From Allodiplogaster sudhausi (Eukaryota > Nematoda > Chromadorea > Rhabditida > Diplogasteridae): a DNA stretch of 64,000 nucleotides. This document shows positions 49,288 to 61,900 of this stretch, piece after piece. The notes beneath the pieces were generated by a model. The model made no database searches. It saw only the letters and a list, made by a program, of their open reading frames with translations, and was not told the origin of the DNA. Position 1 is the stretch's first letter; each line of letters starts with the position of its first letter. The position numbers were made by a program, and so were the translations under genes. The stretch is from NCBI GenBank assembly GCA_945643635.1, contig CALZFC010000058.1, positions 806,001-870,000 on the forward strand, given 5' to 3'.

Positions 49288-52200
49288 GAAATCCTGATAG
49301 AAATCATTTCCCAACATGAACACTATCGGTTTTGTTAGTGAACAGGGATAACAACTGGTATTAGAAGTAGCAAAGTTTCAGCAAATGAGAAGAAATATTC
49401 CAGAGGACAAGTTTGTAGGCTTGTATAAAAACTGATCTTGCACCGGGGGCTAACGTTGCACATTGCAGTAGAACAGCAAAGCTAAGACTTCTAACATAAG
49501 ATACCTAATTCCACTGTGCCTTGAACGAATTATAGGAAAATGATATCTGATTTTAGCTATGTATGTTTATACATACATATTTGCAAATTGCCGGAAGACA
49601 GACTTTAGAAGCAGAAGTCTCATCTGGATCTATTAGAAATGAATTCAATGGGAATAATGGGACATGAAATAAAAGTGTAAAATACGGTTTTGCTAATAAC
49701 TCGTGAAACATATTCTTTTGAGAAGCAGTGAAGAATGCGAACAAGTTATGCCCGCAAATGATAAGAGTGCTGAATGCGCTGATCACGGGGGTGGGAACAT
49801 TGTGTCCTGAATGGGAGAACAAGTGAGCCCGAGGCAGTGCCGGCAGTTGTCTTGGCGACGTCTTGAATACCGAAGACTGCTCATGGCAGGGGGAAAGGCA
49901 GGTTAGGGAGAAAGAGAGAAAGTGTGTGAGAATTGGCCAGCAGAATCATGAAGGAATGAAGTCAGCTAATCATGCTTTGGCAGTATTCTGACAATCCTTT
50001 CTGAATGTTAATCATAAGCAGCGCCATCTGTGTTTCGATCAAAAGAAGTGCCTAGTTTTAGGTTATCTACGAAAAAAGAGGACAGGTATGGTACATAAGT
50101 GACAGCTAAGAGTGGAGAGCACAATAAAGCCCGTTATAGCGGACAGGCGCTTTGAGGGCATTCGTGGACCTAATACCCAGCTATCAGTTCCGCAATCAGC
50201 GACGTCTTACTTGAGAGTGTGTCTTCATAGCGATAAATATTACTTCTATAGAAAATAAATGTTAAAAACAGATTAATGTTATGTTAAATAAAAGCGACGG
50301 CACTTCATTGAATGGATGTCTTTCTACGTTTGAAGGAAAAGAAATGCAGACGGATTTCAAATGTATACGTATGTATGTACATACATAGTGTCTTAATTCA
50401 TGAATTTTTGCTTTCAGCAATAGAAGCATGCGAGAAAGGAATCAGCAAAAAAATTAGTTTACATTGAAAAACTTTAATGAACTTCTTTGAGGAGCAGCGA
50501 CATGAAATAATGTGGCCGTAAATTAGTCGAAGTAATTTTGTCTTGTACTCTCAATGGGTGTTGGGCACTTGAAGACGGCAAAGGAACGTGGGCGGGCCGC
50601 GTTGTTGAGGTTAAATAATTAATGGCTCGCGTCGCTCTATTATACATTACCATATGGTTTTTCGAAAAAGCTGTTTGAGATTCTAGAATCGGCTGTCGAA
50701 AATTGCTAGTTGCATTGATGTCACGTGAGATTGAAGAGGAGCTGAAGACGAATAAAAGTAATGTCGAGGGATCTCATGCAGCCACACATTGAGAATTGCA
50801 TTTGGGGTCTTGAAATATCAATATTTAGCCTTTGAAAAGACATAATCACATTTTCCAGATGAAAGAAATTATGTGTTTGACTAACGTTGTACATACTACA
50901 CAAACATATGTACACATGCATACATGTACATACATACGTATGTACATATGTATGCATTTACATACATAAGTACATACATATACATATAGATGTGTGAAGA
51001 TCCGAAGGATCCCATTCATTCATGTGCACTTTGGTTTCATTTCGAAATGTGAAATGGAGTGAATGGAAACTAATTATATGGACAATCAGAATGCAAATGA
51101 AATTGGTTAAATTCTCATTCGCTTTTCCAATTTCTTGATACGGATGTTCCGTTGGATGTTATGTGAGGGGTGCTTTTTGTGCATGAGTGTGCTTGAGAAT
51201 TCTTTCGCGTCATCCTCGACGGAAGTAATGTTAGAAAATTCACTAAAATATCGAGATATGCAAGTATTAAAAAAATGCAGAATGAAGTGGCTCTTCAAGG
51301 AGCAGTTATGTGGGACCTACGGTTGTATCTTCGCTGTCAGCTGAGAGTTTCTAATGGAATATAAAATTCTAACTGTGCTGCTGTCTTAATAGAGCATCAA
51401 TTAGTGAAAACGAAAAGTTCACTTCGATATGATTTGTACTTCAAGAGCACATTCGACATCTCTACGCACGGTTTCCATAGCAGCTTGTTATTCTCGTTTA
51501 ACTTTATTTCTATCAAAGCTCGTGTGAGATTGTCTGAGAACTAACAAAAGGAAAGCAACAAAAAGAAATTAAAGTGTGAACCTAAACGCCAACCAAGTAA
51601 CTCAAAAATAGTAGAATAATTTATACTTTGTCAACCTATGGCTTTTTTTCTCTCTGCAGAGATACAAGTGAGAACATGCATCCGAGGCTGTTTTGTAAAA
51701 TATCGGGCTCATTTTTCAGGGCCTGAAAAGTTCCTCATTGCTTGAGGAGTCTAAAATGTTACTCTTCAAAGCAGTTCAATATGTTTTGCTTTACTTACAG
51801 CAGTTGAGCTGCCGCACAATTGTTGGCGGCTCTATATGAAAGTTCGACAGAAAGATGGACCAGGTGCAGGGACTTCGGCGAATCGAAATAATTCTATCTT
51901 CTCCTGGCTACTCCATGATACATCTTTGGCGTTCTATTTTCCACAAGATTTTCTTGCAAATATTTCGTAGAAAGAGAATTTCATTTTCTCTCAAGATGTT
52001 CCCGTTCATTCGTCTTTCCGAATGATCTTTATTGTCCTGCCAAGAAAGTGGGCAAAAGGGAACGCGCCTTTTAATCTCCATGACGCATTTGACGCCTTTC
52101 CTCAGCTTTATGAGTCCATGCGTCTAATTCGCGCCTTCCATTCTCACTCTGTTGGCGGATGAGAAATGAGAAGTGATAAGCGGCTGCCAGAATGGCCTTC

Positions 52201-52463
52201 AATGCCAGTGTTAAGGCGAAGAGACTTCTTTTCTCCTGCTCTCACTCGCTGGTTCTAAATCTCTGTTTCAATAAACCTAACGCCATGCCGTAATCGTATA
52301 AAAAACTTTCCCATTTTTAACTTCTATCCTTTATATTTTTCATTAAATTTTCTCAGAGTAAGTTGACATTTTTGAGCGCTTTTCCCCAGAGCGAGGTTCA
52401 ATCATATGGGTGCCAAAGATCTCTCAAAACTCTGATCTGTGATGTTGTTCTCCTCGGAAGGTG
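49288..52463. other. Intergenic region with a CATA/TATG palindrome cluster
   Basis: No gene was recognised. Palindromic tetranucleotide clusters occur at about 49558-49580, 50360-50390 and 50890-50990. The last 100 bp should include the 5' UTR of the CUB gene. Confidence 0.55.
50890..50990. repeat. CATA/TATG palindromic tetranucleotide array
   Basis: About 100 bp of alternating TACA, CATA, TATG and TGTA units, able to form several overlapping hairpins such as GTACATACATACGTATGTAC. The same motif recurs in smaller clusters across the window. Confidence 0.8.
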
Positions 52464-53949
52464 ATGAGAGAGCCTTTTCTGCTGGCTGCCCTTCTTCTTC
52501 TCTCGACTGCCTGTTCTGCTGGGCGCAGCATTTCCTTCACTGGGATGACTGGCATCATCACATCGCCCAACTTTCCAGATGCATACAATGACGACCAAAC
52601 CATTGACTACCACATTCAGGCAGGTAGAGATTTATGTATGCATGAAATCTTCATTTTTCTGACTGAAATTTCCCACACGAACTGTAATGGGTACTATTTC
52701 AGGCATATGTTGTTAATGCTAATTCTATGCGAACATCGCAGCAGTTTTTTCAGTATTGTGATAAGAATTCTGTCCTTGAGCAGGTTCCTGACGACTACAC
52801 GGTCGTCGTGGATCTTCTCATTTTCCAGACAGAGGAATGCTGCGACCTTCTCTACATATTCGACGGGCCGACCAAGGACGCTCCATGCATAAAAAAGTCA
52901 GCCTTTTTCTTCCAATTCAATTTTTTCGAGACCATCTAGCCCCCCTAACCCAGCTCAAACAGCGATGCGCCTCTATTTTATCAATGAAAGCTTTTGTGTT
53001 ATTAATTATTCCCAAGATTGGAAAGCATTTCCGTTCAGACATAACGATTGCAGCATCTCAGGAAATCGGACAGGTTTGAGCATACGGTCAAGCGGAGCAT
53101 CTCTAACTGCAGTCTTCGATACTGACCTCACCACTGTCATGGACGGCTTCTTCCTTCGATATCATGCAGTCAAAGGTAACCTTTTCGCTTACTCACGTAT
53201 ATGCTTGCCCTATTATGCGCCTATTTTATTTATTACTTTTTCAAGATTTTACAACTTAATGCATCCAGATTTTTTAAAGATAGACTATCAGCAAAAGAAA
53301 TTCACATTAAAATTCTCCAAGAGTTTCTCACCCGCCATTTAAATTTTTTTTTTTGCAACAGAAAACGAAGACGTGGTGCCCGTGTACGGCTGTCCTGATA
53401 TGATTAGCGGCGAGGAATACGGACTAGTCATGTCTCCTGGGTATCCATTCAACTACACCAACGATATGACATGCTATTACGAGATGGAGACCAAGAATGG
53501 AATGGTGCGTGCTTCTTTTATAATGCGTCTGCAGATACAGCATATCTCCCTCATGTGATAGAGTTCTTAAACAGGTTGAATTAACATTCTATGCTCTCAA
53601 TACTGAGCCATGCTGTGATACGATCGATATTTACGACGCAGAATTGAATGGGACTTCTCGCTCCAAAATCGAGCAGTAAATTTTCCATATCATTTATTAG
53701 ATAATTTAGTTTGGCGCTTGAATTGCAACACGAAAGTGAGGAATTTTCAGCCTCTCAGGGAAGGTGGTGAATGAGACGACGAAGCCTCACGTCGTTCGCT
53801 CCCAATCTCCACAGATGCTTCTCGTCTTCTCGGCAGACCTCACCAACGTCTTCCCAGGTCCCTCTTTATAACACACACTAAGTTACAAACAGTAAATTCA
53901 ATTATATGCTTCAGGCTTCAGTGGAAGGTACCGGTTCATTCGACAGTAA
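52464..53949 (+). CDS. Secreted protein with two CUB domains, 263 aa
   Basis: Seven exons are in phase: 52464-52619, 52784-52896, 53039-53175, 53362-53504, 53575-53675, 53751-53857 and 53915-53949 (TAA), totalling 792 bp. Residues 1-20 are a signal peptide (Leu/Ala core, likely cut after SAG). CUB1 covers about residues 25-133 and CUB2 about 145-263. Each has the SPnFP or SPGYP turn, an ECCD or PCCD motif followed by the YDG-like strand, and a C-terminal GFFLRYH or GFSGRYRF strand. CUB1 lacks the usual first Cys. CUB domains mediate extracellular protein or glycan binding, and nematodes have many small secreted CUB proteins. There is no protease or other catalytic domain. Intron 1 has a GC donor (GCAGGT at 52620). 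AATAAA at 54010-54015 is a likely poly(A) signal. Confidence 0.88.
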
Positions 53950-54009
53950 GGCGCTGGTGTAGCTGCAACTACTGTCGCCAACGACCACTACATATTCGGA
54001 TTGTGCAAA

Positions 54010-54015
54010 AATAAA
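54010..54015 (+). promoter_or_regulatory. Poly(A) signal of the CUB gene
   Basis: AATAAA lies 61 bp after the TAA stop. It fits a short 3' UTR before the convergent minus-strand gene that ends at 54180. Confidence 0.6.
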
Positions 54016-54179
54016 TATAATCTTGCGTAATATATGCTCACCCAATACGAGTTTCTTCCCATAAATCAATCAAATATTGGAAGCAGTTTACTGTTTTACT
54101 GCTTCACAACAAACAAAATTTACGTCTTTTTTAATTTCCTATTATAAAATCTAAGAAAAAGGTATGCAATATTCCCACA

Positions 54180-56343
54180 TTAAAAACATTTGTTTATCTC
54201 ATTGCGTATTGTATGAAGTAACATTATTCTATTCACATATTCATTGTAAAAAATGAGGCAGGAGTCGTCATAACATTTGTAGATGCATTCTAAAGAAAAA
54301 CGATCAAGAGAAGTAGCTTTATCGGCAAAAGTAATGTCAATACATGAAAGAAGCGTGGAGATTGCATCATCATGAAGCATCACAAATAACAGAGAATCAC
54401 ACGAATGGCCATTTTTCAGTTTATTTAAATTTTTTTGTTGATTTACACTGTTGCATGCAAAAGCAATGGGCAAACCTGTTGTGGGCTCCGTCGAAGACGA
54501 GGTTGATTCAGTCGAAGTCGATGTGGATTCCGTGGAAGTGCTGGTCAACTCGGTTGAGGTGGAGGTGGACTCCGTGGATGTGGATGTTGATGGTTCCGTT
54601 GACGTGCTTGTAGACTCAGTTGAGGTCGAAGTAGACTCGGTGGAGGTGGATGTAGACGGTTCGGTAGAAGTGCTTGTCGACTCCGTTGAAGTGCTCGTCG
54701 ACTCCGTTGATGCGCTTGTTGACTCGGTTGAAGTTGTTGTGGATTCCGTTGTTGTCCTGAAGAGAGATCAGCGTTTCGTATGTACAAGCTAGGAAAGTAG
54801 CGCAGAGAGTGGGAGAGAGAGATGCACTGCAACGAACGTCGTAGACAGGGTGCCTTTGGTTGCGACGTAGAGATCAGCGCAGCATTGACCTTGCACACAA
54901 GAGTAGTCGTCTGGGCACAGGCCTGCCACACAATCTGAAAGTTAAGACTTTTATTTTCAATATTTGAATTAATCAAAACCAATTTGCTTAATATGATTCA
55001 TACATTCGATCTTTCGCGGTTTAACAAATATAGGTATGTATGTACATATGTATTTGAACTAGAATTAGAAAACTACTCTGACAATAGTTGTTTTCCCCGT
55101 AATTTTGATTAATGATCGCTCCTTCGCCTCACCAAATCCTTTTTCAGGTGCCATGCAGACCAAGTTGCTTGTGTCAACGGTCGTTGGAGCAAGTGTACTC
55201 GCAGTCGTTCGGATTAGCTGCCACGAAATTAGAATTAACATTTTTTTTCCTTACCCTGCTCAAATTCCATTCTATAAATATGTAGTATGTATGTATATGT
55301 GTATGTGTATGTGTTTTGTACCTGGCTGTCTTCGCAACAATATGCACCGTTGATGCATGTGAAGTCGGTCGGGCACATTGTTCCAAACGCGCAAACTGCA
55401 ACTCATTTTCGTACACAACTAAAGAACGATCATTCCCACCGACTAGTAATGAAAGATACGAGAAGATGAATTCGCCTGGATAGGACTTAACATCTCGAAA
55501 ATAGCGCTAGCTTACAGTTATTTGGGTCGTAGGAAGCGCACTCGGCTGAGGAAGCCGTCACGGGCGCCACCGTCGTTGTCACGAGGTTCTGGTCCGGGCA
55601 GCAGTACTGATTGTTCACGCACGTGTAGCCTGCGCCGCAGCCACCGCCGAGGCACACTGGAAGTTGTCACTCTACATATGTTCGGCAAGGTATAAAGTTC
55701 TTTGCAGTCTATGACTTTGTACAGCAGAAAATGATGTTCCAAAGCCCGATCGATGTATGCTTTTCGCCTAGGAATTCACCAGAAATGTTTGCAGAGGATG
55801 CATGGATCAGTTGTTACGACTGTCAGCATCACAAACAATCCGGCTTAAGAACATTGGTTTTGTTCTGCATAAAATATTTTTTTTAAACATTGTGTAAGGC
55901 TTGTGATAGATTAAGGGAGAGTTGCAAACCGTTTGTAGGATCGTAAGAGGTGCACTCAGCACTCGTCGTTGGCTGACCATCCACAATGACATCTTTGTTC
56001 GCGCAGCAGTACTGGTTATCGATGCAAGTGTAGCCATCGGAGCAGAAGGTCCCCAGACACTCTGCGAAAATGAAATATGTAGAAATCTTTTTAATTCATG
56101 GAAAATTACAGAAGAAAGCGCCGTATTTGAAAAAGATGTCATAATAGGAAAGAATTCTTGATTCGAGAGCAATTGCAGAACATCAGGCGCTTTATAGCGG
56201 TTGAAACTGAAGACGAACTTACTGTTAGATGTGTCCGGTGTAACACAGCTCTTTGCCGCTTCCGTCACCGCCACATGCGCCAGCAAAACTGCAAGGGCGA
56301 GCAGCATCGCGGCCATTTCGACCGTCCAGGACGAGGCCCGCAT
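54180..56343 (-). CDS. Secreted Cys-repeat protein with STSTSTE tail, 408 aa
   Basis: Seven exons in order: 56223-56343, 55930-56061, 55516-55656, 55322-55395, 55133-55217, 54838-54934 and 54180-54756; 1227 bp in frame. Exon 1 encodes a signal peptide (MLLALAVLLAHVAVTEA core). Four related Cys modules follow, with pattern C-x(3-4)-C-x(5)-C-x(5)-CC and a later single Cys; the motif GYTCIDNQYCC is typical. They resemble the nematode CC-type (WR1-like) repeats often found in secreted proteins. The last exon is a Ser/Thr/Glu repeat built on STSTSTE, probably heavily O-glycosylated, then a non-repetitive tail to a TAA at 54180. The tail is open for about 95 codons but unrecognised; an alternative end by splicing cannot be excluded. 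The STSTSTE repeat matches that of the next minus-strand gene. Confidence 0.8.
54483..54756 (-). repeat. STSTSTE-coding repeat (short array)
   Basis: About 270 bp of 21-bp-like units encoding Ser/Thr/Glu with occasional EPS. It is the same unit as the large array beyond 60600 but is more diverged and has far fewer copies. The complementary strand is also fully open, reading Val/Asp/Ser/Glu; this is a by-product of the repeat. Confidence 0.85.
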
Positions 56344-58969
56344 TCTAAAGTGAAGAGCTTTCCCTGGTGCATGTTTGCCTTTGGAAAAGGATGACGTCTC
56401 TCCAGAATGCGAAAGGCTGTTTGCTTACATTGGAAACGATATGTAAAAAGAAAAGAAAACAAATAGAAAGAGAAATTTGGAGTGAACAATTCTACTTCAA
56501 AGCTTTATTTGTGTCTCAATATTAAAATAATAAGATAAAAGCTATAATAATGTAAGAGACATACTGTCAAACCTAAAAATGCGACGGTAGCGTGATAGCG
56601 TGAGGGCTCCGCTGCTGTGGCCTTTGCTACCGGCTCTGCCCTTACGGCCTGCTCCGTGTCGCTCTTCGCAGGGCACGGACGGCTTCATGAACCCTTATGG
56701 AAGGCGGGTCGACCATCATTCTTTTTTACGCTTTCAACGTCAGAGAGCATATGTGCTTCGTGTTCCACTGGAACACCTCTTTTTTATCAAAGCAATTGAG
56801 CTCGTGGAGAGGGGTCGGGGAGAAAGATTATGGGAATATGGGTGAAGAGGGAAGGAAGAGAGAAGAAGAAAGAAGTAGATTAGAGCAGCTATGCAAGAGA
56901 TCTTTGCCAGGCGAACGAATGAGAATGCTGCGCAAATACGGAAGACAGGAATTGAATGGCCGTAACAAGGCGAAATGATCAGAGTCGGTTAAATGTAGCG
57001 ACGAAATGGAGAGGAATGCAAAAAAGAATGGAAACAATGTTATAGTTGGTAATGATCAGAGATACATACATACATATGTAGGACATGCATGCTCGTATTA
57101 AGAGGAGAACAATACACTATTTAAAATGTTCTTATGAAAAGCAGATAAAGTTTAATGAAGCTTACCAAGTAATTTTGAAGTACATAATTCTATCTAGAGC
57201 CTCGCCCGAATTTAAATTTCGTCGCATCGTTATTTTGTATTACTTTTAAACTGTTCTGTAATTTACTTTTATCCTCAAAATGTAGAGAATTCGAATTGAA
57301 TGTGTTAGTTTTGAATGGGACAACTTGGAATTAATAAGTCATTTTTATTCACTTTTAGTTTCTGCTATGCTATGTTGGGCCTAATCATTGTTAGGAAAAT
57401 AGATAGTTTTTCTTTATGGTTAGTAACTTGAGTAAATGCAGGACATCTAACATCCTTTTTCACTGCCTTTGTCAACAACATAATGAGAGAAGAGAGAGAT
57501 GCCAACAAATACAAACTTGCAAGCAAGTGAACTCATTTTTTTCGTTTTAACACCAACAAAACTTAGGGTTAGATTCCCACCTAGTTATTTAATATTTTGT
57601 TGTATTCTTTCAAGGCAAGAAAGATTTTTTTTAAAGAAAACTTCAAGCTTTACTTCAGCAGATAAGTTTTTTGCAATTTGTTCTCCCCATTTAATGATGT
57701 TGTTCACTGGCTCATGGCAACAAACAAATGCCTTTTTAAGTTCTAAAACACGTTATCTGTAAAATATATTTGTGCAGATAAGGTGCACCTGGCAAAGCTT
57801 AGAAAATGATTTTTTGCACTATGCAATATTTTTTCGATCAATAAAAATTCAGAATTTGATCAATAAGCTCACATTTCCTTATTTTCGTCTGTTAAAATAA
57901 ACCGATGCCTGGATGAGATCGGCTTCGCGAGTTTTCACTTTCTTTCGAATTTCCAGCAACTATCATCCATTTCACTCCTTCTTGTGATTTATTTTTATAT
58001 GTTAGTTTAAATAAAAAGAATAAATCAAGTCTCATAGGTTAACATAATGAGCATTTTCGCATGAATATGTCCCAGCAAGCAAACATTGTCTTGATTGTTC
58101 CGTTTCGGTACCAATTAAAATATGGTGCACGGTGTGGATGCGTCTGGGTCCTCCACTCTCCGGGCAACTCGCGCTATCGCGCCAATCAAGCGTTGGCCGA
58201 AAATAAAATTCGCAGCACAAAATTTTTGTCGTGAAAAAAAGATTTAATGAAAAATTTGAAGCAGTTTTGTTAATTATGAAAATCACGAACTGTTCATATA
58301 ACACGAAGGCACGAAGGCCAAAAGCCGGCTAAATCTTTGCCCGCATACTGATTCACTACTATTCTTGCAAATGAAATGCGCTCAAGTTTTTAATTTAAAA
58401 ACGACGGAATTTATTTTTTTTAAGTCAGGCGTATCCAAGCATATTCAACGAAAAATCAATTGTACAGGATATCAAATTTAGATAGATTTCTCTGACAAAT
58501 GTTTTTTCAAGCAGAGTTTTATACAAGGCATTTAGCGCATATGTTTAAGTACGGTCTTTCCCTCTGAAATGCTCTTCTGAAAGTTGAATGTGCGGAAAGG
58601 TAGCCCTCCCTCACATGCAAGAAGGACAGCTATGTAGTCTCCTATTCAGGTTTTTTCCTTACTTCCTTTCCTACTGTCGATTCCCTCATATTCTCTCAGT
58701 TTACACTTCAATACAATTACAGTAATTAATTCTGGACCATAGTTTTGAACGATGTGCATTCACGTTTATCTGTCTATTTTCATTCTAGCCGTTGCATTGA
58801 GTAATAATGCTAAGTATTCTGAGAAATTTCCGATATTTCTTGCACTAGTTGATAATGATTTTATAGGTTAGACATGTGTTTATGTGCTGATTATTAAAGG
58901 GTCACAGGCTTGCGCAGGGCGAAAGCGCGTCGTGTGAAACGGCAACGCGGCTTCTCTCTGACAGCTGGC
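56344..58969. other. Spacer between two minus-strand secreted genes
   Basis: It should hold the promoter of the 408-aa gene and the 3' UTR of the ShKT gene. It is mostly AT-rich. A GC-rich patch at about 56590-56700 is open on both strands; its plus-strand frame looks like a signal peptide but starts with GTG, not ATG, so I do not call it. A CATA/TATG cluster is at about 57060-57090. Confidence 0.5.
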
Positions 58970-61900
58970 TCAGCAGTACTTGCACGTCTTACGGCATTGC
59001 TGAGACATCAGCTCGTTGTACGCGCTATTGCTGCAGAGCTGCGGATTGTCACCGCAAGCCGCGTTTGTGTCCTCGCATCCTTAAGAGGTCAAACATATCG
59101 TCTGACAAATATATCTTTCAATGAGAGTCTGACGGTTCTGGGGCGCGGCAGTTGGAGGAAGAGTGACTCCGCATCGATTGCATGTCTTGGGGCATTGCTC
59201 TGTCATGAGCGCATAGTATGCAGAGTTGTAGCACAAGCCAGTGTTTGACGAGCACGCCGAGTTGATATCATTGCATGCTGAAAGGAATGCTTCGTATGTA
59301 CATAAGTGCAAATATGAGATGTCTGATTTAGTAATGAAAGCAAAGAAAAATGAGCTGACGTGGCTGAGTGGTCGGCTTTTGTGTTGTGACGGACATGCCG
59401 CAACGGTTGCAAGTCTTTGGACATTGCTCCGTCATGAGATTCCAATAAGTCGGATAGGTGCAGAGTTGGCTTGACGATGTACACGATGGATTGATGTCGT
59501 AGCAGGCTGCAAATTGTGGAAACATTCGACAAACAACTAAAGGGAATATAAATATTAATACGATATATAAACCGACGATTCTTTGTTGTAGGGGCCAGCG
59601 TCGTGACCTTAAGCCCACATCGATTGCAAGTGCTTGGACATTGCTCCGTCATCAAATTCCAGTAGGCCGCATTGCTGCACAGTTGAGACGAAGACGCGCA
59701 GCTGGGATTCTTGTCCACACAGCCTGAAAAATAAATAAAAAAAGAAAATACTATTTACGTAATGCTCTCATAATTTGCTGGCGCTTACTCGGAGGCTTCG
59801 TTGTAGGTGTGACACCACAACGTCCACATGTATTTGCACATTGTTGTGTGAGGAAATCGTAGTAGGTTGGATCGTTGCATTTTCCGACAAGATCCTGGCA
59901 TCTGTTTGCGCCTGGCTTAGGTTGATATACGTCCGTACATCCTGCAATATCTCACAATCAGTAAGATGTTCCATTCATTGGAAATATGTATGAACATACA
60001 TACCTACTTCAATCAGAAGCGCTTTTAATGTGTCGTTTTTTTTCTTTCCCAGATATTTGATTTAAAAAATATGCCAAACTTAATTTATTTACCTGGTGAG
60101 GTAGTCGTTGGGGTCACACCGCAGCGCTTGCACGTTGCTGGGCACTGTTCGGTAAGGAAATTGTAATATATAGGATCATTGCATTTGTTCTCCAGATCGG
60201 CACAATTTGTGGACCCAGGTTGTGGCACGAAAACGTCCGTACATCCTGCATGTTGAAACATGGGTGGTGTTGAAGAGTGTAACAAACTCCAAGAACTAGA
60301 ACATGAATAAACCTTGACTATCCACATAATATAATGTTAAATCTGTGATAGAAGGAAAAATATTTATTATAAAATAAAATACAACAAACTTGCCTGGAGT
60401 TGTGGTCGTTGGTGTAACACCGCACCGGTTGCAAGTCTTGGCACACTGCTTAGTCATTAAATCATAGTATGTTGGATCATTGCACATATTCGCCAAATCT
60501 TCACATCCAGTTGATCCAGGCTGCTTGACGTGTAGATCAGTGCAACCTAAAAACCATCGTTCAGGCCTTATTTATCAAAAATATAATTAAAAGGCACCTG
60601 GAGAAGTTGTGGTGCTTGTTGACTCAGTCGATGTCGAAGTGGACTCCGTGGATGTGGAAGTCGACGGCTCGGTAGAAGTGCTTGTCGACTCGGTGGAAGT
60701 GCTTGTCGACTCGGTTGAGGTCGAGGTAGACTCCGTGGAGGTGGATGTTGATGGTTCGGTAGACGCGCTTGTCGACTCCGTTGAAGTCGAAGTGGATTCC
60801 GTGGAAGTGCTGGTTGACTCAGTTGAGGTGCTGGTCGACTCAGTCGAAGTCGAAGTAGATTCTGTGGAAGTGCTGGTCGACTCAGTTGAGGTACTGGTCG
60901 ACTCAGTCGAAGTCGAAGTGGATTCTGTGGAAGTGCTGGTCGACTCAGTTGAGGTGGAGGTAGACTCCGTGGATGTGGACGTCGACGGTTCGGTCGACGT
61001 GCTTGTCGACTCCGTGGAAGTGCTTGTCGACTCAGTTGAGGTGGAGGTAGACTCCGTGGATGTGGATGTCGACGGTTCGGTAGACGTGCTTGTCGACTCC
61101 GTTGAAGTGCTGGTCGACTCAGTTGAGGTGGAGGTAGACTCGGTGAAGGTGGATGTCGACGGTTCGGTAGACGTGCTTGTCGACTCCGTTGAAGTGCTGG
61201 TCGACTCAGTTGAGGTCGAGGTAGACTCGGTGGAGGTGGATGTCGACGGTTCGGTAGACGTGCTTGTCGACTCCGTTGAAGTGCTTGTCGACTCAGTTGA
61301 GGTGGAGGTAGACTCGGTGGAGGTGGATGTCGACGGTTCGGTAGACGTGCTTGTCGACTCCGTTGAAGTGCTTGTCGACTCAGTTGAGGTGGAGGTAGAC
61401 TCGGTGGAGGTGGATGTCGACGGTTCGGTAGACGTGCTTGTCGACTCCGTTGAAGTGCTGGTCGACTCAGTTGAGGTCGAGGTAGACTCGGTGGAGGTGG
61501 ATGTCGACGGTTCGGTAGACGTGCTTGTTGACTCCGTTGAAGTGCTTGTCGACTCAGTTGAGGTGGAGGTAGACTCGGCGGAGGTGGATGTCGACGGTTC
61601 GGTAGACGTGCTTGTCGACTCCGTTGAAGTGCTGGTCGACTCAGTTGAGGTCGAGGTAGACTCGGTGGAGGTGGATGTCGACGGTTCGGTAGACGTGCTT
61701 GTCGACTCCGTTGAAGTGCTGGTCGACTCAGTTGAGGTCGAGGTAGACTCGGTGGAGGTGGATGTCGACGGTTCGGTAGACGTGCTTGTCGACTCCGTTG
61801 AAGTGCTTGTCGACTCAGTTGAGGTGGAGGTAGACTCGGTGGAGGTGGATGTCGACGGTTCGGTAGACGTGCTTGTCGACTCCGTTGAAGTGCTTGTCGA

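Noticed and set aside
54451..54792. Plus-strand open frame rich in Val/Asp/Ser/Glu over the short STSTSTE array
   Set aside because: It is the antisense reading of the repeat. The minus strand joins in phase to exons with a signal peptide and Cys modules; the plus-strand frame has no such partners.
56600..56845. Plus-strand frame resembling a signal peptide
   Set aside because: It begins with GTG, has no upstream ATG or acceptor, and the opposite strand is equally open.
58100..58200. GC-rich patch considered as a tRNA or small RNA
   Set aside because: I could not fold a cloverleaf or find A/B box promoters by eye.
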